A stretch of 41,908 nt of DNA, taken from assembly GCA_019694555.1 (NCBI GenBank), contig JAIBBS010000060.1, positions 1-41,908 on the forward strand, written 5' to 3'. Under the pieces are notes generated by a model. It was not told the DNA's origin. It saw only the letters and a program-made list of their open reading frames with translations, and searched no databases. The position numbers and the translations under genes were made by a program. This stretch comes from Nannocystaceae bacterium (GTDB lineage: Bacteria; Myxococcota_A; Polyangia; Nannocystales; Nannocystaceae). This document shows, in pieces, positions 34,957 through 41,908 of this stretch (position 1 is its first letter; the number at the start of each line of letters is the position of its first letter).

Positions 34957-37149
34957 ATGCGTCCGCTCCGCTCGGCCCTGCTCCTGTCGCTCGCGCTCGC
35001 GTGCACGCCCAAGGGCGCCGCCACCGATCCGCCGCCGGCCGATCCGTCGGCGCGCGGCGGCATGGATCCGATCGTGCCGCCGGCCGAGCCCGCGATCGCA
35101 TACCCCGAGGCCGCGCGCGGTGACGTGGTCGATCGCTACCACGGCGTCGCGGTCGCCGACCCGTACCGCTGGCTCGAGGAGATGGACTCGCCGCAGACGC
35201 GCGCGTGGATCGACGCCAACAACGCGCTGACGCAGGCGCACCTCGACAAGATCGCCGCGCGGCCCAAGCTGCTGGCGCGACTCGAGGCGCTGTGGGACTT
35301 CGAGCGCTGGGGCGTGCCCACGCGCGAGGGCGACGCGCTGGTGGTCGCGCGCAACGACGGGCTGCAGAACCAGTCGCCGATCTACGTGCTCGACGCCAAG
35401 GGCACCGAGCGGCTGCTGCTCGATCCCAACACGCTGTCGCCCGACGGCACCGTCGCGCTGGCCGGTCAGGCCTTCAGCCACGACGGCCGCAAGATGGCGT
35501 ACGGCGTGTCGGCGTCCGGCTCCGACTGGCAGATCTGGCGCGTGCGCGACGTCGCCACCGGCAAGGACGAGCCCGACGAGCTGAAGTGGATCAAGTTCAA
35601 CGGCCCGGCGTGGGCCAAGGACGGCAAGGGCTTCTTCTATCCCCGCTACGACGAGCCCAAGGCCGGCGCGGCGCTGACGGCCGAGAACTACGACCAGAAG
35701 GTCTACTACCACCGCATGGGCACGCCGCAGTCGGCCGACACGCTGGTGTACGCGCGGCCCGACGAGCGCAAGTGGGGCTTCGATCCCGAGGTCAGCGAGG
35801 ACGGTCGCTGGCTCGTGATCACGGTGCGCATCGGCACCGATCCGCGCAACACCATCTTGTTGCAGGATCTGCGCAAGCCGGCCAAGGGTCGCGCGACGAT
35901 CGAGCTGCTGCCGGGCTTCCGGGCGCGCTGGCGCTTCGTCGGCAACGACGGCGAGCAGCTGTACTTTCTCACCGACGAGGACGCCTCGCGCGGCAAGCTC
36001 GTGGCCATCGACGTGCGCAAGCCCGAGTCGCGCCGGGTGCTGGTGCCCGAGTCGATGCGCACGCTGGTCGACGTCAGCATGGTCGGCGATCGCTTCGTCG
36101 CCAACTATCTCGAGAACGCGCAGTCGCGGGTCGCGATCTTCGGCAAGGACGGCAAGCCCGAGCGGGAGCTGACGCTGCCGGGCATCGGCACCGCGTCGGG
36201 CTTCGCGGGCAAGCGCAATCACAGCGAGACGTGGTTCTCCTTCACCGGCTTCGCGACGCCGACCGAGATCTGGTCGCTCGACGTGCCCAGCGGCAAGACC
36301 ACGCCGTGGCGCCGGCCCAAGGTCGCGTTCGATCCCTCCGACTACGTCACCGAGCAGGTGTTCTACGACAGCGCCGACGGCACGCGCGTGCCGATGTTCG
36401 TCTCGTACAAGCACGGGCTCGTGCGCGACGGCAACAACCCCACCTACCTGTTCGGCTACGGTGGCTTCAACATCTCGCTCACGCCGAGCTTCTCGGTCGC
36501 CAACCTGGTGTGGATGGAGCTCGGCGGCGTCTATGCCGTGCCCAACCTGCGCGGCGGCGGCGAGTTCGGCGAGGCCTGGCACCGCGCCGGCACCAAGCTC
36601 GACAAGCAGAACGTGTTCGACGACTTCATCGCCGCGGCCGAGTACCTGATCGAGCACAAGTACACCAAGCCCGAGAAGCTCGGCATCGGCGGCCGCAGCA
36701 ACGGCGGGCTGCTGGTCGGTGCGGTCATGACCCAGCGGCCGGAGCTGTTCGGCGCGGCGCTGCCGGGCGTGGGCGTGCTCGACATGCTGCGCTTCGACAA
36801 GTTCACCATCGGTTGGGCCTGGGCCTCGGACTACGGCAGCACCGCCAACGCCGACGAGTTCGCGGCGCTGCTGGCGTACTCGCCGTACCACAACGTCCGC
36901 GTCGGCACCGCGTACCCGCCGACGCTGGTCTACACCGCCGACCACGACGATCGCGTGGTGCCGCTGCACAGCTACAAGTTCACCGCCGCGCTGCAGCACG
37001 CGCAGCAGGGCGCATCACCGGTGCTCATCCGCATCGACACCAAGTCCGGTCACGGCGCGGGCAAGCCCACGCGCAAGCAGATCGAGGAGTGGGCCGATCT
37101 GTGGAGCTTCCTGGTCTATCACCTGGGCGCGTCGCTGCCGTCCGGCTGA
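34957..37149 (+). CDS. Prolyl oligopeptidase family serine peptidase, lipoprotein
   Basis: 730 aa S9A-type peptidase that cuts short peptides after proline. A signal peptide ends in a lipobox (LLLSLALAC, Cys16), so it should be membrane-anchored and exported, unlike the cytoplasmic animal enzyme. An N-terminal segment (YRWLEEMDSPQTRAWIDANN, about 67-86) leads into the beta-propeller (about 115-460). The alpha/beta-hydrolase domain has the nucleophile GGRSNGG (Ser about 581), Asp in DHDDRVV (about 663) and His in GHGAG (about 698). The catalytic triad is complete. Exported peptidases of this class suit a predatory, protein-digesting myxobacterium, which is inference. Its 3' end overlaps cutA by 31 bp. 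Confidence 0.95.
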   Translation: MRPLRSALLLSLALACTPKGAATDPPPADPSARGGMDPIVPPAEPAIAYPEAARGDVVDRYHGVAVADPYRWLEEMDSPQTRAWIDANNALTQAHLDKIAARPKLLARLEALWDFERWGVPTREGDALVVARNDGLQNQSPIYVLDAKGTERLLLDPNTLSPDGTVALAGQAFSHDGRKMAYGVSASGSDWQIWRVRDVATGKDEPDELKWIKFNGPAWAKDGKGFFYPRYDEPKAGAALTAENYDQKVYYHRMGTPQSADTLVYARPDERKWGFDPEVSEDGRWLVITVRIGTDPRNTILLQDLRKPAKGRATIELLPGFRARWRFVGNDGEQLYFLTDEDASRGKLVAIDVRKPESRRVLVPESMRTLVDVSMVGDRFVANYLENAQSRVAIFGKDGKPERELTLPGIGTASGFAGKRNHSETWFSFTGFATPTEIWSLDVPSGKTTPWRRPKVAFDPSDYVTEQVFYDSADGTRVPMFVSYKHGLVRDGNNPTYLFGYGGFNISLTPSFSVANLVWMELGGVYAVPNLRGGGEFGEAWHRAGTKLDKQNVFDDFIAAAEYLIEHKYTKPEKLGIGGRSNGGLLVGAVMTQRPELFGAALPGVGVLDMLRFDKFTIGWAWASDYGSTANADEFAALLAYSPYHNVRVGTAYPPTLVYTADHDDRVVPLHSYKFTAALQHAQQGASPVLIRIDTKSGHGAGKPTRKQIEEWADLWSFLVYHLGASLPSG

Positions 37150-37469
37150 GCGCCGCGCGTGGTCGCGGCCACGGCCCAGCGCAGGTAGTCGTCGCCGACC
37201 GCGGCGGGATCGATCGCAATCAACTTGGGGCACTCGTAAGGATGCAGCGCGCGCAGGCGGGCGAGCGCGGCGTCGCGGCTGGCCGCCGCGGTCTCGCAGA
37301 TCACCAGCGCCTCGGTGTCGCGACACAGCTCGCCCTGCCAGACGTAGATCGACTGCACCGCGGGCACGATGTTGCCGCACGCGATCACGCCCTCGCGCAC
37401 CAGCGTCTCGACCACCGTCGGCGCCAGCTCCGGCGGCAGCGTCGTCAGCAGCACGACCACCGCGCTCAC
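37119..37469 (-). CDS. cutA: CutA1-type divalent-ion tolerance protein
   Basis: 116 aa trimeric protein linked to copper and divalent-metal tolerance. It keeps the family core: VVLLTTLPPELAPTVVETLVREGVIACGNIVP (two overlapping blocks, about 4-35), SIYVWQGELCRDTEALVICET (about 39-59) and HPYECPKLIAI (about 75-85). The GTG start at 37469 overlaps the stop of the upstream FMN reductase gene (GTGA). The last ten codons run past the convergent peptidase gene's stop, giving a 31-bp antisense overlap. Confidence 0.93.
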   Translation of the reverse strand: MSAVVVLLTTLPPELAPTVVETLVREGVIACGNIVPAVQSIYVWQGELCRDTEALVICETAAASRDAALARLRALHPYECPKLIAIDPAAVGDDYLRWAVAATTRGAQPDGSDAPR

Positions 37470-38083
37470 GGCGGGCCCTCGACGACGTCGTCGACGTGCA
37501 GGCCGGCGACGCCGGCCTCGACGCCGCGCCCGAGCGCACGCGCAGCATCGAAGCCCACGCGCAGCAGCGGGGCGTAGCGCACCACGTCGAAGGCGATGCG
37601 CTCGATGCGGTCGAGCACGCGCTGGCCCACCAGCGCGTCGCCGTCGAAGTCGTCGGGGCGCACCGCCGCGTGAAACGGCAGCGTGAAGCCGTGGCACCAC
37701 GAGAAGCAGTGCTTCACCGCGGTGATCGACATGTCACCGCCGCCGCCGCCTGTGACCGCGATGACGCCGGCGAACTTGCCCGCGAGCTCGGGCCACAGGA
37801 AGTCGAACCAGTTCTTGAGCGCGCCGCTCATGCTGCCGTGGTACTCGGGCGTCACCAGCACGAAGCCGTCGGCCCAGCGCGCCTGGCCGCGGATCGCGAC
37901 CACGTGGGGGTCGACCGCCTGGGCCTCGTCGCCCACGCGCATCAGCGGCAAGGTGACGGTGCCCAGATCGCAGCGCTGCACGGTGGCGCCGGCCCGTACG
38001 GCCGCGCGTTGGGCCGCGTCGGCGGCGGCCGAGACGCGCTGTTCGGGTCGCGAGATGCCAGAGACGACGAGGACCGAGGTCAC
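37466..38083 (-). CDS. NAD(P)H-dependent FMN reductase
   Basis: 205 aa flavodoxin-fold protein. SGISRP near the start and the FMN-loop VTPEYHGSMSGALKNWFDFL (about 77-96) are typical; most relatives have PEYNGS, here PEYHGS. VTGGGGGDM (about 110) is the next flavin contact. It reduces flavins or quinones with NAD(P)H; the natural substrate is unknown. The C-terminal 35 residues are less conserved. The GTG start at 38083 is the only sensible start. cutA is translationally coupled downstream. Confidence 0.88.
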   Translation of the reverse strand: MTSVLVVSGISRPEQRVSAAADAAQRAAVRAGATVQRCDLGTVTLPLMRVGDEAQAVDPHVVAIRGQARWADGFVLVTPEYHGSMSGALKNWFDFLWPELAGKFAGVIAVTGGGGGDMSITAVKHCFSWCHGFTLPFHAAVRPDDFDGDALVGQRVLDRIERIAFDVVRYAPLLRVGFDAARALGRGVEAGVAGLHVDDVVEGPP

Positions 38084-38094
38084 GCGCGCCCGCG

Positions 38095-38123
38095 ATCGTG
38101 ATCGTTGCCGCTGCGATGTGCAA
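38095..38123 (-). promoter_or_regulatory. Candidate promoter of FMN reductase-cutA
   Basis: On the minus strand, TTGCAC (38118-38123), a 17-nt spacer, then CACGAT (38095-38100), 11 nt before the GTG at 38083. It has a good -35, moderate -10 and a very short leader. Confidence 0.4.
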
Positions 38124-38247
38124 GCGCGGCCCGCTTCCCGCCCGCGCGGCCCCGGCGTACAGTCGGCGCGGCGATGGTTCGTGGACGCGTCACGGGGCGG
38201 GGCCTGGGCGAGCGGACGCCGCGCGCGTCGGCGCGGGGGCAGGGGTC

Positions 38248-38985
38248 ATGAGGCTGGTGCTGCTGGGCGCGACCAAGGGGATGGGTCGCGCGCTCGCGCG
38301 GCAGCTGGCGGCGCGCGGCGATGCGCTGTGTCTGCTCGGCCGCGATGCCGACGAGCTCGAGCGCAGCGCCGCGGATCTGCGCACGCGCGGGCCGGCGGCG
38401 CAGATCGTGACCGGCGCGTGCGACCTCGCCGAGCCCGCGCGCTTCGAGGCCGCGCTCGCCGACGGCGAGGCGCAGCTGGGCGGGCTCGACGGCGTGGTCG
38501 TGAGCGCAGCGATGTTCGCGACCCAAGACGCGCTCGAGGCCGACGCCGCGCTGCTCGAGCGACTGCTGACGCTCGACTTCACCAACACGGTGTTGTTCTG
38601 CGAGGCCGCGCGCAAGCGCCTGCTCGCGCGCGGCGGCGGCACGCTGGTGGTGTTCTCGTCGGTCGCCGGCGACCGCGGCCGCAAGCCGGTGGGCTTGTAC
38701 GGCGCGGCCAAGGCCGGGCTGTCGTGCTACCTCGAGGCGCTCGATCACCGCTACCACGCGGCCGGCCTGCGCACCGTGTGCGTCAAGCCCGGCTTCGTGC
38801 GCACAGGCATGACCGCGGGCCTGCGCCCGCCACCGTTCGCCGGCGAGCCCGAGGCGGTCGCGCGCACGGTCGTTCGCGCGCTCGATCGCGGCCGTCCGGT
38901 CGTCTACGCCCCGGGCATCTGGCGCCTGGTGATGATGGTCATCCGCGCGTTGCCCCGCTTCGTCATGCGCCGCGTCGGCTTCTGA
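38248..38985 (+). CDS. Short-chain dehydrogenase/reductase
   Basis: 245 aa NAD(P)-dependent oxidoreductase of the classical SDR type. The cofactor-binding motif is GATKGMG (7-13), followed by LLGRD. The catalytic Ser lies in FSSVAG (about 134-139) and Tyr/Lys in YGAAKAG (about 151-157). The usual NNAG is replaced by VSAA (about 90). CVKPGFVRTGM (about 180) is also standard. The C-terminal basic/hydrophobic stretch (IWRLVMMVIRALPRFVMRRV) may be a membrane anchor, as in SDRs acting on lipids. The substrate cannot be told. A TACAGT (38158-38163) is a possible -10 about 85 nt upstream. Confidence 0.92.
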   Translation: MRLVLLGATKGMGRALARQLAARGDALCLLGRDADELERSAADLRTRGPAAQIVTGACDLAEPARFEAALADGEAQLGGLDGVVVSAAMFATQDALEADAALLERLLTLDFTNTVLFCEAARKRLLARGGGTLVVFSSVAGDRGRKPVGLYGAAKAGLSCYLEALDHRYHAAGLRTVCVKPGFVRTGMTAGLRPPPFAGEPEAVARTVVRALDRGRPVVYAPGIWRLVMMVIRALPRFVMRRVGF

Positions 38986-39068
38986 GCCGCGTTCCCGCGC
39001 CCACGGCCGCGCATGCCGGGGCGCGACCACTGCACGGCGACCCAGGTGTCGCGGGTGCGGTGTCCGGC

Positions 39069-39100
39069 TTCGGTCCGCCGCCCTCGCGCGAGGGGCCGAA
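39069..39100. repeat. Inverted repeat upstream of second kinase gene
   Basis: A perfect 14-bp palindrome CCCTCGCGCGAGGG (39081-39094) sits within a wider inverted repeat with arms TTCGG (39069-39073) and CCGAA (39096-39100). There is no T-run. It could be a factor-independent terminator for the SDR gene or an operator for the kinase. Confidence 0.35.
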
Positions 39101-39128
39101 CGCGGGGACTGTCTCGCGGCGCTCGGGC

Positions 39129-41908
39129 ATGCGAACCTCGTGCACTGCGGCGATGTCTTCGGAGGGATCGACCGGTGAGTTGGTGGTGCTGGCGGGCGGG
39201 CGCACGGGTGCGCCGACGGTCGGCTACGACGCCGAGCCGATCGCACCGGCGCCCGCGCCCGAGTCGCAGCTGCCGCGCAAGATCGGCCGCTACGCCGTGC
39301 TCGACATCGTCGGCATCGGCGGCATGGGCGTGGTCTGCACCGCCTACGATCCCAAGCTCGATCGCAAGGTCGCGCTCAAGCTCCTGCGCGAGCGCGGCTC
39401 GCAGGACGCGCGACGGGCCGCGACCGCGCGCGCACGGCTGCAACGCGAGGCACGCGCGCTGGCCAAGCTCAAGCACCCCAACGTGGTCGCGGTGCACGAC
39501 GTCGACGTGTTCGACGGTCGGCTCTACATCGCGATGGAGTTCGTCGAGGGCGAGACGCTGGGGCAGTGGTTCGAGCGGCAGCAGCGGACGCCGGCCGAGA
39601 TCGTCACGGTGTTCGTGCAGGCGGCCCGCGGGCTCGCGGCGGCCCACGCCGGCGGCATCACCCACCGCGACTTCAAGCCCGCCAACGTGCGCATCGAGCC
39701 CAGCGGTCGCGTGGTCGTGCTCGACTTCGGTCTGGCACTGTCGCACGGCGACGCCAACTCCATCGAGCGCTCGATCGACGATCCCAGCGACGACGGCGAC
39801 GGACCCCAGACCGAGCTCGAGCACGGCCGGCTGACCGCGGTGGGCCGTCGTGTCGGCACGCCGGCGTACATGGCCCCGGAGCAGATCCTCAACCAAGGCG
39901 TGGGCCCGGCCGCCGACCAGTTCGCCTTCGGCGTGTCGCTGTACGAGGCGCTCTACGGCGTGTTGCCGTTTCGCGGCGATGCCAAGGCCGCGATGTACGC
40001 GGTGCTCGACGGCGCGATCAGTCCGCCGCCGCGCGAGCGCGAGGCGCCGGCGTGGTTGCACCGCATCGTGATGCGCACGCTGCAGCGCGACATGCGGGCG
40101 CGCTTCGCCGACATGCACGAGCTCATCGACGCGCTCGAGCGCCGCGTGACGCGACGGCGGCGGCGGCTCGCGCTGGCCGCCGGTGCGACGCTGCTGGGCG
40201 CGGGCGCGCTCGGCTCGGCGCTGTGGCTGGGCAGCGACGATCCGTGTCCGGGCGCGCACGATCGCGTGGCCGCGCTGTGGGGACCCGCGCGCGCGCAGGG
40301 GCTGCGCCAGGCCTTCGCCGCGACGAGCTCGCCGTTCGCCGAGGCCGCGAGCGCGCGCACGGTCGCGCTGATCGACGAACGCGCGGCCCGCTGGGAGCAG
40401 CGCCACGAGGCGGTGTGCGAGGCCACGCGCGTGCGCGGCGAGCAGTCCGACGCGCTGCTCGATCACCGCATGGCCTGCCTCGACGACCGTCTGCTCGAGC
40501 TGGCGTCGCTGCTCGAGGTGTTCGACGAGGCCGACGTGAAGGTCGTGGAGCAGTCGATCGACGCGAGCCTGCGGCTGGCGCCGGTCGACGACTGCGCGAC
40601 CGCGCGTCCGACCGAGGGCGAGGGCGACGTCGCGGCGGACGAGCGCGCCGCGGTCTCGCGCCTGCGCGAGTCGCTGGCCCGCGCCGACGCGCAGCTGCAC
40701 GCCTATCGCAACGCCCAGGCACTGGCGCTGGCACAGGCGGCGTGGCACGAGGCCGAGCCGCTGTCGCACGCGCGCACCCGCGTGCACGCGCGCATGACCC
40801 TGGCGCACGCGCTGCGCCGCAGCGGCGAGTTCAGCGGGGCCCACGACGCCTACGTCGCGAGCATCCACGACGCGGCCCAGGGCCACCTGTTCGAGCAGGA
40901 GGCCGACGCGTGGACCATGCTGGTGCAGCTCGAGGGCCTCGATCAGCGCAAGCCCGAGCTGGGCCTGCAGCAGCGCATCGCGGCCGAGGCCGCGCTGGTG
41001 CGCGCCGGCTCGCTGCCGCGGCAGCAGGCCGGGCTCGCGCACGCGCTGGGCGTGGTCATGCGCGAGGCCGGCCAGCTCGACGGTGCGCTCGAGCAGCTGC
41101 GGCTGGCGGTGGCGGTGCGGCTGTCGATCGATCCCGACGAGCCGCAGCTGGCCGGTACGCGCAACGATCTCGGCATCACGCTCATCCGCATGGGCCGCTG
41201 GCAGGACGCCGAGGAGCAGCTGCGCCTGGCGCTCGACGACGCGCGGCGCGTGCGGGGCCCGGAGCATCCGCTGGTCGCGACGACCTCGCTCAACCTCGGC
41301 AACGCGGTGCTCGAGGGCCGGCGCGCCGCCGACGAGGCCGCCGAGCTCTACGCGCGCGCGCTCGCGATCCGCGAGGCGGTGTACGGCCCGACCCACGTCA
41401 GCGTCGCGGAGGTGCTGGTGGCCCAGGGCGTGCTGCAGCGACGCAACGGCGATCACGAGCGCTCGCGGCTGGCGTTCGAGCAGGCGGTCGCGCTGCTGGG
41501 TGGGCCGCAGGGCAAGGATCCGCGCGTGGCCGCGGCGCTCAACAACCTCGGCATGACCGCGATGGCCGCGGGCGACGAGCGTGCCGCCCACCTCGCGTTC
41601 GGCCAGGCGCTGGGGGTGTTCGAGCGCGCCGGCACCACGCGTGCGGTCTCACGGCTGCGCAGCCTGCTGCACCGCTGTCGCGCCGGCGTGCACCTGGGGC
41701 GGCTGGTCGAGGCCGCCGCGGACTGCGAGGCCGCGCTGGGGCTCGCCGATCTGGCCGACCCCAAGGGTCACGATCTCGCGGACCTCGAGCTCGCGCGCAG
41801 CGAGCTGGCGCTCGCGCAGGGCCAGCGCGAGACCGCGATCGCCCACGCCCGTGCGGCGCTGGCCCGCGCGCTCGAGCACGAGCGGCCGCTCGCGGAGCAG
41901 CGCGAGGC
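39129..41908 (+). CDS. Ser/Thr protein kinase with membrane segment and TPR sensor region, right end cut off
   Basis: At least 926 aa, running off the window. The kinase domain (about 55-325) has GIGGMGVV in the glycine loop, VALKLL, catalytic HRDFKPANV (about 178-186), DFGLA (about 198) and GTPAYMAPEQ (about 239). The segment from DFG to APE is about 50 residues, longer than usual, and holds an acidic insert (ERSIDDPSDDGDG). A basic stretch and one membrane helix (about 340-362, LALAAGATLLGAGALGSALWL) are followed by a long extracytoplasmic helical region with TPR repeats (about 540 to the end; e.g. AGTRNDLGITLIRMGRWQDAEEQ... pattern). This layout is typical of myxobacterial TPR kinases. ATG 39129 is the first in frame; ATG 39153 is the alternative, neither with a clear Shine-Dalgarno. 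The target is unknown. Confidence 0.9.
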   Translation, partial: MRTSCTAAMSSEGSTGELVVLAGGRTGAPTVGYDAEPIAPAPAPESQLPRKIGRYAVLDIVGIGGMGVVCTAYDPKLDRKVALKLLRERGSQDARRAATARARLQREARALAKLKHPNVVAVHDVDVFDGRLYIAMEFVEGETLGQWFERQQRTPAEIVTVFVQAARGLAAAHAGGITHRDFKPANVRIEPSGRVVVLDFGLALSHGDANSIERSIDDPSDDGDGPQTELEHGRLTAVGRRVGTPAYMAPEQILNQGVGPAADQFAFGVSLYEALYGVLPFRGDAKAAMYAVLDGAISPPPREREAPAWLHRIVMRTLQRDMRARFADMHELIDALERRVTRRRRRLALAAGATLLGAGALGSALWLGSDDPCPGAHDRVAALWGPARAQGLRQAFAATSSPFAEAASARTVALIDERAARWEQRHEAVCEATRVRGEQSDALLDHRMACLDDRLLELASLLEVFDEADVKVVEQSIDASLRLAPVDDCATARPTEGEGDVAADERAAVSRLRESLARADAQLHAYRNAQALALAQAAWHEAEPLSHARTRVHARMTLAHALRRSGEFSGAHDAYVASIHDAAQGHLFEQEADAWTMLVQLEGLDQRKPELGLQQRIAAEAALVRAGSLPRQQAGLAHALGVVMREAGQLDGALEQLRLAVAVRLSIDPDEPQLAGTRNDLGITLIRMGRWQDAEEQLRLALDDARRVRGPEHPLVATTSLNLGNAVLEGRRAADEAAELYARALAIREAVYGPTHVSVAEVLVAQGVLQRRNGDHERSRLAFEQAVALLGGPQGKDPRVAAALNNLGMTAMAAGDERAAHLAFGQALGVFERAGTTRAVSRLRSLLHRCRAGVHLGRLVEAAADCEAALGLADLADPKGHDLADLELARSELALAQGQRETAIAHARAALARALEHERPLAEQRE

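Overview
The window is very GC-rich DNA (G or C at nearly every third codon position) from what looks like a myxobacterium, probably near the sterol/squalene-making Nannocystis-Plesiocystis-Enhygromyxa group. This is inferred from gene content: TPR-type Ser/Thr kinases at both ends, many lipoproteins, an IF3 with a myxobacterial-style ATC start and acidic tail, and a mevalonate operon joined to squalene genes. No phage, insertion sequence, CRISPR array or rRNA was seen.

Layout. 1-1298 (-): Ser/Thr kinase, cut by the window edge. 1650-3593 (+): acyl-CoA synthetase. 3734-10372 (+): translation/nucleoid block of tRNA-Val(GAC), infC, rpmI, rplT, pheS, pheT, an IHF/HU gene, a MerR-type regulator and tRNA-Pro(GGG). 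10442-11816 (+): surE and apt. 11904-13672 (-): two-gene ABC transporter. 14153-15415 (+): LysM plus M74-type murein endopeptidase. 15431-17161 (-): membrane-anchored C45/Ntn-hydrolase-like protein that seems to lack its nucleophile, divergent from a lipid-anchored glutaredoxin (17277-18005, +). 18022-24128 (-): a same-strand run, in transcription order TolC-type protein, MlaC-type protein, Cys-rich lipoprotein, DsbD-like protein and thioredoxin lipoprotein. 24205-25110 (+): ygfZ.

25142-33710 (-): the centrepiece, a seven-gene operon fni - mvk - mvaD - [phosphomevalonate kinase::HMG-CoA reductase fusion] - hpnC - hpnD - hpnE. Genes overlap by ATGA/GTGA or lie at most 13 nt apart. It encodes HMG-CoA to IPP/DMAPP and then farnesyl-PP to squalene. 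HMG-CoA synthase, farnesyl-PP synthase and any squalene epoxidase or cyclase must be elsewhere. The fusion of the second kinase of the pathway with its entry reductase in one chain is the most unusual item here.

33989-41908: gluQ and a lipoprotein prolyl oligopeptidase (+), cutA and an FMN reductase (-), a short-chain dehydrogenase (+), and a second TPR Ser/Thr kinase (+) cut by the right edge. Several genes have a promoter-like -10 only about 6-12 nt before the start codon, suggesting frequent leaderless or near-leaderless transcripts.
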